Source of the DNA: Cheilinus undulatus
Lineage: Eukaryota > Chordata > Actinopteri > Labriformes > Labridae
NCBI RefSeq assembly: GCF_018320785.1
Contig: NC_054886.1
Span: 2,567,177-2,631,176, forward strand
Reading direction: 5' to 3'
DNA length: 64,000 nt
Each line of letters begins with the position of its first letter. Within the stretch, counting starts at the first letter, position 1. Shown piece after piece: positions 1 through 10,544 of the stretch. The position numbers were made by a program, and so were the translations under genes. A model generated the notes under the pieces. The model ran no database searches. It was not told the DNA's origin and worked only from the letters and a program-made list of their open reading frames with translations.

Positions 1-120
1 ATGGATGGATGGATGGATGGATGCATGGATGGATAGATGGATGGTGGATGGATGCATGGATGGATGCATGGATGGATGGATGCATGGATGGATGGATGGA
101 TGCATGGATGGATAGATGGA
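1..120. repeat. ATGG/ATGC microsatellite
   Basis: A run of GGAT/ATGG tetranucleotides with occasional TGCA variants fills the first 120 bases and may continue beyond the window edge. The open frames here only encode a low-complexity Met-Asp-Gly-Trp-type repeat and are not a gene. Confidence 0.95.
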
Positions 121-739
121 GTATTTTCAGAATATGTTTTTTTTTATGTTTTTTGGACAAAAGCAATGACGTTTGCGTCAGCAGCAGCAGGTCTGCATAC
201 TAGCGTGTTACATTCATTGGTCTGGTTAGCGTTTGGTCTATACACTGTTAAGTTTGTTTCTTTTTGGGCCTTCTGGGTCTGGGGGTGGCTCAGGTTGCTA
301 AAAGTTAAAAAAAAAACCTGCTAGTGCTCGGTCCATACGATATTCTGACCAAAGCATTGTGCTGAGATTTCATTTGGACTACAGGAGGCTGTGTTTAGAG
401 GTGCAACAGAAGTAGGTCATCTTTAATGACGCGACCAAACTTAAGTGAATATAAACTGATCCTACAGGACAGACACAGACAATGGTCGATTCACTAAAAA
501 ATCTCTGAAGCATAAGAATCAGCAAGGCTTGGACGAGGAGACACAAAGCAACACACAACAAATAAGAGGGGAGACACTCAGGGGGAGACAAACACCTGTG
601 GGTGCAGCAGCGCCGAGCCGACACCTGAAACACCGTGGGCATGAATCTAAGAGACACGGGAAGTCTGAAAAGTAAAACAGAAACTGGAACATAAAAACGA
701 CAGACATGGCCGTGGTAACCTGACCAGGTGTGTCTAGGA
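121..739. other. Non-coding, no feature seen
   Basis: AT-rich unique-looking sequence with short homopolymers. The small open frames have no recognisable domain, no splice context and no start context worth reporting. Confidence 0.6.
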
Positions 740-975
740 CAGGGGTGTCAAACTCATACTGAGCTTAGGGCCAGATTTGCTCCAATGAGACGTCCTGAGG
801 GCCGAACTCTTTGGTCCAGAGGTATCAAAGTCAATCACAGCAGGGGGAGGGACTGACCTGAGAGGCTAACAGGGTCAACCATAAACCACAACTGTCAACC
901 TCATTTTTACCAGTAATAAAATATGAAAAAAACAACTTAACACTGATGATAAATCAGTTTAAGATTATAAGCTCC
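740..975 (+). mobile_element. hAT-type nonautonomous element, left end only
   Basis: The terminal sequence CAGGGGTGTCAAACTCA starts at 740 and is followed by a GGGCCAGATTTG block and an ACTGTCAACCTCATTTTTAC block. The same order is seen in the elements at 15281, 17677, 19545 and 21944. No right terminus is found before unrelated sequence begins near 975, so this is a truncated copy. Family assignment to hAT is inferred from the 8-bp target duplication of the copy at 21944. Confidence 0.7.
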
Positions 976-1885
976 TAAATATTCCTATAAGCAGGCATCA
1001 GAGGTGAGAGGTCATAACAGAAGGAAGAAGACAGATGAAGAGTTGGAGCTCTTTGTTGGGAGACATGATGAATTCCTTCGTGTTTGTCGTATGCAGCAGC
1101 ATGCAGCAGTCTGTTTCTGTGCCAGCTCAGCGAGTAGAAGTCCAGCTCCAATCTCAGAGGAGGAAAACAGAAAACACAAACACGCGTCCTGTTTTCACCT
1201 TGTTTGATTTGAGATGATCCAGAAGAACAAACTCTCGGTTTCAAAGGCTTGGCACAGACGCAAAACCCCAGCAGGCCTTCCTCCATGAATAAAAATGCAG
1301 ACGTTTGTTTAAAGCTATATTTTCCTCCCAAACAGAACCTGCATTTTTAAATTGAATGAGCTCTTTGTCATAGAGATAGGTGGTTTAACCATCAGGCAGA
1401 GGGACAACAGCCAGGGCCGTGCGCTAAGAGGAGCCTCACTTTCATAGATAAGTATCAAATAATCAGGAATACGTGCGGAAATACTAATAAAGGGCCAAGA
1501 GGATTAAAAAATGTATAGATTTTTTTTTCCGTCCTTAAACATCCCTGGGGAAGATCCCTGGTCCCAACAGTGAGGCTCACGCCCCGCTCTCCTAGAGACA
1601 GAGCTAAGGTTGACCTGCAGCTGTTATTGCTCACTATCAGTGGAGCCAGTGGGTGAATCACTGTCAGGAGAAGAGCAAAGAGCTTTCAGTGTGGTTCTTT
1701 CACTGCTAAAGCAACATCCCAGCTGATCACTCCCTGGTCTCCATGGTTTACCTCTAGTCAAACTAAACTACACCCATAGCTACCGCCTCATGATTGGTCC
1801 TTTCATCCTCAGACTGGGCACAAAGGTTTCAGCGTGAAGCTTTGCTCCATGGATCTGCTAGGTGACAGATCCCTGGTCAAAGCAT
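976..1885. other. Non-coding, no feature seen
   Basis: Mixed-composition sequence with no recognisable protein, RNA or terminal repeats. A minus-strand opening at 975-1331 lacks any known motif and looks like chance. Confidence 0.5.
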
Positions 1886-2731
1886 CCGTGGCTTTTCCAT
1901 GGCGCTGCTTGGCTCTACTTGATTTGACTCGGCGCAGCAGGAGATTTGCTTTTCCTCCACAACTGGGCTACCCATTGGAGGGCGCGTCTAGAGCTGATGA
2001 TGCAGCGTCTTGAGCCCTCATCTATCACCCTACACTCTCTGGTCTGATTGACTTTACAGCATTTTAAAGCAAAAATCAAACTGTAGACTGACAGCTCTGC
2101 TGCTCGAATCCCATTCTCAGATCAATCAATAAACAATAACTCACGCTTATCATCAAAAAGAGAGAATTCTCCTGCATAGATGTTAAAGATCAGTCTTCTG
2201 ATGATTGATTTGTGGGTCTCTAGAGAGCAGAAAATGAACACAATCATATTTTTGGTTTGGGCAGTGAGAACATGTTTTACTAGAGGCAGTTAATAAATTA
2301 AAGACTGACTCTGCCATGTACTAAATGTTTCACACATCTCCAGCATTTTATTTTTTATAAAAGTCTAGAATTTATTTGTCAAGAAGAAAGGGAAAGAGCA
2401 GAGTTATAATCCTGAATCTGCTCCTGGTCTGTCCTGATTTCACTCGTCAGTGTGAGAACTTCGGCCTGTACAGCTATCAGTATGAGCCATAAATCTGCAG
2501 TTTTAGCCGTGTGTCATAAACGTTTCAGTCGTTCAGTGAATGCTGACGACAGACCACCACTGTTACAGCTGGGATAAAATGGATTTCCCCGTGGGCTGAC
2601 AATTTATCATCAGGGGCAAATCACACCGCTTTGACGTCAGCGTGGCGTGCTTGGAGGCGGGGCTGGCTCGTCTTGGTAGTGCTGTAAAGCAGTGGTTTTC
2701 AAACTTTTTTCGCCCAAGGCACACCAAAGGT

Positions 2732-3430
2732 CAGGGCCGTTTCTAGCCATTTTGGTGCCCTGGGTGAACTTACAATCTGGTTTCCAGGCCAGCTGTTGGC
2801 TGATGTTTTTGGAGCGTTATGGCTGACGAGGATGTGAGTGTTTTCTTTCATGCTTCATCCAGTGAGAAAACTTTGACTAGAACAGAGAAAAACCTTATTT
2901 GTCAAAGGCAGGGCTTAAGTGAACGGAATATTATCATTTCTTAACGTGAACGCAGCTTCTGTCATTCCGTGTTTTACGTGGATGGTCAGACTTTAGGAGG
3001 GATTGGACACGCATGTTGCGGGTACAGGTGGGAGGGAGGGATGACACACACTGCACAGGCAGGTGTTAATGGTCAGGAAATCAGGGGGAATGGGCAGGTA
3101 GGGTGTTAGCTGTCCGACACAGGGCTCTATCTCTACATCCTGTCCGTTGAGCGCCGCGTGAATGAGGAAAAGGAAAACTTTTTTTTTCTGAATGTCTTGC
3201 TGGGCTCCCAGTGAGTGTGTGCCGGGGACGCACACGGAGAGAAACAGAGAGTGACGAGGTAAGGCTTGACTGTTTCACGAACAAAGAGCGCAGAGGTTAG
3301 AGGAGTGCAGGAGTTGATGATCTGTTACATTGGTGAACCTATTCAAAATGTTCAGGGCTCATGACGGCGCCCCCCTCAGCGTGGCACCCTAGGCAACCGC
3401 CTATATCTCCTATGCCAAGAAACGGCCCTG
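2732..3430. mobile_element. Nested hAT element (CAGGGCCGTTTCT termini)
   Basis: Inverted termini CAGGGCCGTTTCTAG at 2732 and, read inward, CAGGGCCGTTTCTTGG at 3430. The flanking 8-mers are CCAAAGGT (2724-2731) and CCTAAGGT (3431-3438), 7 of 8 identical. It lies inside the 2690-4409 element and is therefore the younger insertion. No transposase is encoded; the short minus-strand openings inside have no known motif. Confidence 0.82.
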
Positions 3431-3509
3431 CCTAAGGTTAAGCCAAAATCTCAAATCACACCATATTCATACCAATACAAAGTAGACTTTTTAAATAATG
3501 TAACAGTCA

Positions 3510-4170
3510 GAGTGGCCCATAAGGGGAGATAAAACGGCCAACTGGGGGTGGCAAAAGAGGGCAAAAGATGGCAAAACTGGTTAAAAGTGATGAAAAAAAC
3601 ATGGCTAAATTGGGCAAAAAGTCACAAGACAGAGTCAGAAATGGGTAACAATTGGCATAAGGGCCCAAAAATAGGTTAAAAATGGCAAAAACATTTTGAA
3701 AGTGTCTAAAAGGTGGCAAAAAATGGGTCACAAAAAGCCAAATAGGGTTGAATGTTGTAAAAAGGTGGTAAAAATTGGTTAAAAATTATTTTAAAAATGG
3801 GCAAAATTGGGTAAAAAAGAGGCTAAACAAAGGCAAAGTGAGCAGAAATTGGCAAGAAGGGGGCAAAAATGGGTTGAAAGTGTCAAAAAAAAAAGGTAAA
3901 ATGGGTTACAAGTGGCAAAAAGGGTCAGAGTTGCTAAAAGGTGGTAAAAAGAGGTTAGAAGTGATGGAAAAAAAATTGTCAAAAAATGTCTAAATCACAT
4001 CAAAAGAATGCAAAAAAAATATGTAGCAAAAATGGGACAAATGTGGCAAAAAGTTGCAAAAAATGAGTCAAAATATTACAAAAAGTTGCAAAATTGCAAA
4101 AAAAAAAAAAGCAGCAAAAATGTTTTAAGTTGTCAAAATAAGCAGTAAAAGGTAGAAAAATTGGTTAACT
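3510..4170. repeat. Degenerate GTGGCAAAA/GGGTTAAAA array
   Basis: Irregular tandem units of roughly 15-20 bases with cores such as GTGGCAAAAATGGG and GGTTAAAAGTGG. The same kind of array occurs at 37440-38020 and, reverse-complemented, at 42905-43470, each time in hAT-related context. It is therefore best read as internal transposon repeat rather than locus-specific satellite. Confidence 0.7.
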
Positions 4171-4515
4171 TGGTTAAAAGTAGCATGAATTAATAATTCA
4201 ATCATCAATTTCAGCTCAATATTAGCTTGCCAAATGAGCTAACTGTTAGCCAGGATGCTAGCACCAATGCTACTGATTCAGCACACACACACTGATGTCA
4301 TCAATAAATCACAACTGGGGAGGACCCATACTCTGGGCTGTCTTTCAGGGGGCCAGCCAGATCCTCAAGGCACACTCATGTGCCCTGCCACACCATTGGA
4401 GAACCACTGCTGTAGAGCAGGACCATCCTGGTGCAGCCTGCCATGGCTAAACTGGTGATGGAAAAGTAAATTAGCACGGCTTAGTTTGGCTCGGCATGGC
4501 CAAAAGTCAGCGTGG

Positions 4516-5659
4516 AAAAGCCCGTAATAACTTTGCAAGGTTCCTGGTGATGGATTCCTTCATACCACACAGAAATGTAAGGACGTGTAGTTTATAAATG
4601 CAGATGTTTGTGGGTGCATCGATCTCTTCATTGATGAACTGATGAAGGACTGTCGTTGCTGCTGGTTGGGTAGTTTAGATGGAAGAATAGGGTTTAACAT
4701 TCACCAACCACTTCCTGAGACTGGGTAAGCCTTGGCCTTCTGTCAGGCTCCCGAGTGCTGAAGGAGATTCTGTCCTCCCTCTAGTAAAGGTGACGTGGAT
4801 GTGGAGTCAGGTGTCAGGGCAGGTGTTGTGTACAGGAAAGTTTCAGCGCCTTACTCAAGTATGACGCAGTGCTGACATCAAACGTAGACTTTCTGTATTT
4901 GATGAGAGAAATAGAATCCAATCCCCTGCAGAGTTTACGTTTTATACCCCGGTTAATGAAGCCTTGTCTTCTTGTCTGCTTTGTTTGACAAACAGGAATC
5001 TATTCACAGCAGCTTGACTTAAGAGGAGAGTGTGTGGGTTTGTGGATATCTGTCAGTCACTTCAGCTGCTTTATTCTAACAAAGAGAATTAGATTTGACA
5101 AAGCTGAGCTCAATATTAATGTGATCACAGGAGGATTTCTCTGCTGCCAACATTTCTTCTCTCTCCTGAGTCAGGTCTGGTGTTTATTTAGCCAAGATAA
5201 TGATGTAGGGCTATGATAGATGAGGCACATCAACTTGACTGAAGTTTCAGACTGACATTTAAAAAATACACGCAGATCTACTTTCTTACCTGGTTCTACT
5301 AGGGAGCTGGGATTAGGAACCTTAGGAGGGTTTATTCTGGTCCTAGCAGGGGTCAACAGCTGTTAAACTCAGGTACATGATTATTCCTGTGAATAAAGGT
5401 GCAATGACTGAATTTATTCAGCAACTAAGATCAAACTAACAGGCACACATGAAACAGATGTAACATTCATAATCCAGAACGCCTCTAAAAACACACGCAC
5501 TTCTCTGTAAGCTAGCGTAACCTTTACTGAAGACAGAGCTGAAGACAGCTCAGTGGATTTATCTATGGATTCATGCAGGACTGATACCTGCTTTCCCTTT
5601 TTTGTTGTGTTTACCAAAATAAAGCAGCCCAAAATTAGCTTTAGACATTAACCCAGTGC
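4516..5659. other. Non-coding, no feature seen
   Basis: No recognisable coding, RNA or repeat structure. Small open frames at 5034-5216 and 5414-5632 have no domain similarity I recognise. Confidence 0.5.
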
Positions 5660-6380
5660 CCAGGGCCCTTAAGATGCCTGTATGGAAGCCCATTTGGGTC
5701 AAAGAAAAAAAAAATTTAAATATGTGAAAGTACAGCATTTCTTGAAAAAACATCTAAGTCATAATTATGACATAAAAGGTCAAAGTTATAAGATTAAAAA
5801 AAAGTCACGATTATGAGATAAAAAGTCAGAATTAGAGGAAAAAATTCATAATAATGAGATACAAAGTCAAGATTATGACATAAAAAGTTGTTATTGACTA
5901 AATGACTTTTTATCTCATAATTTTGACATTGTATCTTTAATTATGATTTTAAATCTCATAATTTTACAATTTAATCTTATAATTATGACTTTGGATTTCT
6001 TTTTTATTTTCTGACTTCCACATTTTTTTCTTTTAAGTGTGTTTTTATTTATTTTTTCTTAATAATTAGTGTCATTATTGTATCAAAAGTGACTAAATGA
6101 ATCAGTCAACAGACTGAAATTTGTATCAAATAGAGTCAAATACAATTCTGGGTCCCTCTCTTAAAAATGTCCAGATAGTGTGGTCCAGCACTACAAAATA
6201 ATGTAAGTACATTTAATTTAGCCAGAGTAAAAAAATGCTCATAAATTGGTAAATGATGGTTAAAAATACATCAGAATGCATATATATTAGTAAAAATGAT
6301 TGAACATTTGTTGCTTGGCTAGCCGGCTAAGGGGAGCCCCTCTTCTTTCTAGGGGCCCTAAATCCCTAGCTACACCCCTG
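5660..6380. mobile_element. hAT-like remnant with AAAAGTCAnAATTATGAG array
   Basis: The segment 5740-6000 is a tandem-like series of AAAGTCA/ATTATGAGATA words. The right end at 6380 reads, in reverse complement, CAGGGGTGTAGCTAGGGATT, a hAT-like terminus. The left terminus is uncertain. No transposase is present. Confidence 0.45.
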
Positions 6381-6884
6381 ATCCAGTGTATCTCAGGATC
6401 CGCCTCCTTCACTAGATTAACTTCAGTGGATGCTGCAGGTGTGTAGGGGTCAAGTCACCAAATTATAATGAAAGGGCATTTGACGGTATGGAAATCAATA
6501 AAACAGCCAGCTTCACTAGTTTTTCGTCTCTGGACAGAAACCAAAAAATCAATAATAGCCTCAATTTTTCCTTTTTAGTTTTTGAATTGAAACAATAAAA
6601 CCACAGGAAACCTTGAAAATGGTTGAATCTTGTTTAAAGTCTTTTTCTTTTGTTGTTTTACAATAAGGCAGTAAAGAATCAAAAGGGGATAGTCACATGA
6701 CCTGGAAATTTTTCAAAATAAAAGAGAAAAGTGATAGATAAATGTAAAACACACAATAAGATAAAAGTGTGTCCACTACTCCTGAAGTGTGATGTCTATA
6801 AGGCAGCAAGAGGAAGTCAGTGTTTATTACACAGGAAGTCCTTTAGCGTGTTGAACCCAGAATCGCAGCGACTCGTATTACAGT
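6381..6884. other. Non-coding, no feature seen
   Basis: AT-rich sequence without recognisable genes or repeats. Confidence 0.5.
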
Positions 6885-8000
6885 TAGGGATGGGAACCTT
6901 TCGCATTTGAACCGGTACGGAACCGATTCCCGGTACCTGGGAACCGATACCAGTACACAACAGTACCCATTTTCAGTACTTCAGAGTGTGAATAATACGC
7001 AATAATAAATGTTACATAACCTCAAAATTTCAGAATTTTCAATATCAGAACAGTATCAAATATCAGTGTTTAAAAAAGTGTTTTAAAAAATTACTCCAAC
7101 ATGGAAAACCTAAACTACTCTAACTACCCAGTGTTTTTTCTTTATATTGCATAAATGAAAACCCAGCCCACTACCTCTTATTCCTCTGATTTACCCTCTT
7201 GAAAAAATGTGTGTTGGGGTCCATGGAGGGAGAATAAGTTTGAAACAAATGAACAATAGAGTATGGAGTCAACATAACTACATAAATAAATAAAGGTATA
7301 AAATTTTATCAATTAAAGTTTTACAAATGAAAGTAAACAAACTACTTCTACAATGAACTACCTGTACCTCACATCTTCTTTCCTCATGCAGTTCTTTTTC
7401 CAACAAAACTAAGACGTCATCTTTCCCTGGTTAGAGCAGAGTCTGCTCCTCACTCACCAATCAGTCATGTGACCGTCCACATAGAAGAATAAACGTCACA
7501 CACAGGGTCTGTTACGTTATATTTGCATACTGCAAAAATTTAACAAGGGTGGCAAATTGTTTCATTCTGCAATGAAATAAGCAGCAAGGACGAGCCTGTG
7601 TCTCTGTCACTCCTTCAAAATCACTCTAAATCCATCCTGACAGAGCGCTTTATACAGCGCCAGCTGGGCCAAGTTAGAGAGATGGAGAGCAACTTTGAGG
7701 ACGCGGTCACACTAGGCAATCCACACCTTAATTAATTCAGTCTCTGTGAGGTGACTGAGAAAACAAACGTATCCCTTTATCTACTATATTTCCATAGCTG
7801 ATATTCACATGATAAATGGGCGTTTAAAGTGAGGATTCGGAGAGAGAAAGAGAGAGAGAGAAAAAGAGAGAGAGAGATAGGCGAACATGCAGGAAACAGC
7901 GGGAGCCAATCAGCCATGCTCGTTTTGTTGATTCACTTAGCTACTACTGACGGAATTCGGTTGGTGTCAAAAAAAGTACCGAATTCAATACCCATCCCTA
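6885..8000. mobile_element. hAT-like element with TAGGGATGGG termini and TSD
   Basis: The left terminus TAGGGATGGGAACC at 6885 is mirrored by the right terminus ending at 8000, which read inward begins TAGGGATGGGTATTG. The 8-mers flanking the ends are ATTACAGT (6877-6884) and ATTACAAT (8001-8008), 7 of 8 identical. Subterminal GAACCGGTACGGAACCG and GGTACC words repeat near the left end. A GA-rich microsatellite lies at about 7843-7880. No transposase frame is visible, so the 1.1-kb element is nonautonomous. Confidence 0.8.
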
Positions 8001-8391
8001 ATTACAATGACCAAACAACTGTTTAAAAGTGTCTTTAAACTGGTGATCAGCTTAAAACATAAAGATATACTACTGCCAACAAATCTTTCACAATAAAAGT
8101 CCGTAAATGTTGTTTTCCTGGTGTAGTTTTATTGTGAAAGCCCACATCAGGTAATGTTTTCAGTAGCAGCTCAACACACCTCAGCAAAAGAGGAATGAAA
8201 CTTAAAACTCCAGGTTCAGTTTTAAAGAGGTAGACTCAGAGACTCATACAAACATTTTATTATCAGACGTGACTTTAACCTGTAATCACAGGTTTGTTTG
8301 AGAGGTTGTAACCAACCTAATAGGTGTTTAAATGCATTCCAGAGATATACAGTATTATACCATATCATATCACCAGGCCTACTAGGCCTAC
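8001..8391. other. Non-coding, no feature seen
   Basis: Contains a small AGGCCTACTAGGCCTA repeat just before the hairpin at 8392; nothing else recognised. Confidence 0.5.
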
Positions 8392-8433
8392 TTATCATCC
8401 CTCGACTTAACTCATTAAGTCGAGGGATGATAA
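8392..8433. repeat. Perfect 19-bp hairpin with 4-base loop
   Basis: Arm TTATCATCCCTCGACTTAA (8392-8410) and its exact reverse complement (8415-8433) are separated by CTCA. The arms have no mismatch. I see no surrounding element or transcript context, so the role is unknown. Confidence 0.95.
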
Positions 8434-10544
8434 CTGTGGACCTTTGCTGCCTGTTATGGTCGATTAGAAGTTAACGTCACCACCAGCATTCGTGTGCACA
8501 CAGCAGAGAAACTGTGGAAAAAAGAGAGACAGGAAGGAAAACAGGGGTCTCGGTCCACTTCCAAACAAACCCTGGTGTGGTTTGTTTGAGGTGTGAAAGC
8601 AAAGCAGACCAACTTAGCAGCACGTAGTCAGTGCGGATTTATTCGTCTCATGTAAAGACCGACATGCTGGACAGCTCACCACCCAATATCCCAGTGCAAA
8701 ACTAGAAACCCTAAGACAGCATAAATTCTATGTTTTTTCATTGTTTATGTGGAAATGAGATGTATGCATGTCCTTCTGTGAGGATGAGCTTTTTAAACAG
8801 GTTTGTTTGTCCAGCCTCTTTGTTCAGTTTAGGTTCAGCACATTTAGGGTCCAAACTCTGACACTTTTGACAGAATAATTCCAGTGGTTGGAAATGCTTT
8901 AGAATTTGGGTCATGACTCCTCTTCAGGAGTTGCTGCTGATCTTGATCCCGGACTGGTTGAGAGCCCCTGGTCTGGACTAAAGCTGATGCCTATGTCAAA
9001 GCTCAGTGTTCTTCTGCACTGCTAACATCAGCTGTCTCTATGAACTGGTTAAGTAATTCATCCTATCAGTTCAGTTGTTCGTCTCCCCTTTCTCCTCTCT
9101 CTCCTGTCCTGGACTGAGCTCTCCCTGTCGGCTACCTGTCCTGCTCCATTAGCCCTTCTTTGATTGGAAAAAAGACTCAGGTTAAAAACTGTATTGACCT
9201 GAAGTGAAGTTTTTGTGTCAGTCCTCCAACTCTGAGTTTGAAGCTTCCTTGCAAACCCAGAGGCTCACTAAATGCTAACACAGTGTACTATTAGGAGTGA
9301 AGTGGGTTACACCACGTTGGCTCATCCATCCCCACTCTCTCCATCCTTTCCCTGCTTACTGAGGAATCTACCTGCAATAGTCTCTGATCTGTTTCTAGGC
9401 CTGGACCCCACAGGAGCCCTGCTGCTGCAACTGAGGCCTCTGGCATGAGCAAGAACCTCCATGCTCTTCCTCTTTAGGCCGGATCCAGGCTTCAGTTGGC
9501 TGGAACTGGCATAGCAGACGAGGGCTTCAAAAAGTGAACAAGACCCTCTTTGCTGTGTCCCTGTCTGCCCTTCTGTCTCTGATTTATTTTGCTGCTTAGC
9601 AGAGGGTTTTTTCTCCTCTCTCTCAAATGTTGCTTGTATTCTCAAGTGTCATTTGTGCTTGACAAAGTGCACAAAATACTTGATGAATATTTGATTGATT
9701 TGGTTTATTCAGATGAATCACTGGCTTCCCATATCGACCCACTGTTTTCCTGTTTGCTCATGCTCATCAGCATGATTTGCAGCTATTTATTATAGCAGTG
9801 GAGGACTGACTGTCACTTTCTATGGTTTGTTGCTTTTCAGACACACCTCTCTGTAACTGGGGAAATGTCACTGTCATACATCAAGCAATTTGTTTGTTTT
9901 GGGAAGTCGATTCTTATCATCTCCTTTCGATTCATTTTCATCCCTCCGCCCTTATCTCTGCTTGAGACGCCATAATGGCCAGGGTACAAGTGGCGTTTAG
10001 CTCTATTGACATCCTTATAGATAATGCAATCACAGTTGTTTTCATATTTTTTTGCATGAAAATTAAAAAGATAACTATGTAGGGGTGAGTGAGGTATGAC
10101 GACCCATCCCCCTGGATCCAGGCAACTGTGCAAAGTTTTCTGTAATGTGCTCATGAATGCAGGAAGTATCCATCAAAACCATCATGCAGTGTTGGAGGGA
10201 AGCTCATGGGGGAAGTAGCACTTCACAAAATAAAAGTGTTTGCCTGTCAAAGTAAAAGTCCTACATGTCAGGAATATTGATGTTTGTACGCCCCCTCTTG
10301 TCAACCACTACTTTGTCTCCAGTCATGCATTTTTGCTTTTGTCTGGAAAGAAATGCACACTAAAACTTTCAAAATTAAATCTGATTTAACTTCTGGACTG
10401 GGTTAGAGCAAGGGTAAAGGTGAGGGTGATGACACTAAAAGTTAAAAGTCAGAAATCTGACCTGAAAAACCTGATTAAACATGTTTTATAAAGCGTTGTA
10501 AACAGTTTGCTTTAAGAACAGATCTGTTCCTCCATGAAAACTTA
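8434..10544. other. Non-coding, no gene supported
   Basis: Two openings on the minus strand (9322-9645 and 9837-10154, 105-107 codons) lack known motifs, splice-site context or coding-like composition. They are treated as chance. No repeats were recognised. Confidence 0.45.

Larger units (their letters stand above)
2690..4409. mobile_element. hAT element (CAGTGGTT termini) with 8-bp TSD
   Basis: The left terminus CAGTGGTTTTCAAACTTTTT starts at 2690, and the right terminus read inward begins CAGTGGTTCTCCAATGG at 4409. Flanking 8-mers are CTGTAAAG (2682-2689) and CTGTAGAG (4410-4417), 7 of 8 identical, which is the hAT signature. No transposase frame remains, so it is nonautonomous. Its body contains a degenerate array of GTGGCAAAA-type units at about 3510-4170. 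A second hAT element is inserted 42 bp inside its left end. Confidence 0.82.
1886..4515. mobile_element. Possible outer element with GGCTTTTCCA inverted ends
   Basis: GGCTTTTCCATGGCGCTG near 1890 is matched in inverse by a GTGGAAAAGCCC end near 4510. The two ends also share TTGGCTC and GGCATGG words just inside. The interval holds the complete hAT element at 2690-4409. If the ends are a true pair, removing that insertion leaves an element of roughly 0.9 kb. I could not find a convincing target-site duplication, so the pairing is tentative. Confidence 0.35.

Noticed and set aside
3507..3993. Phe/Pro- and Lys/Gly-rich frames in both strands
   Set aside because: They run through the degenerate GTGGCAAAA array and carry no independent signal.
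9322..10154. Two minus-strand openings of 105-107 codons
   Set aside because: No recognised motif, no splice-site framework and ordinary composition; consistent with chance.
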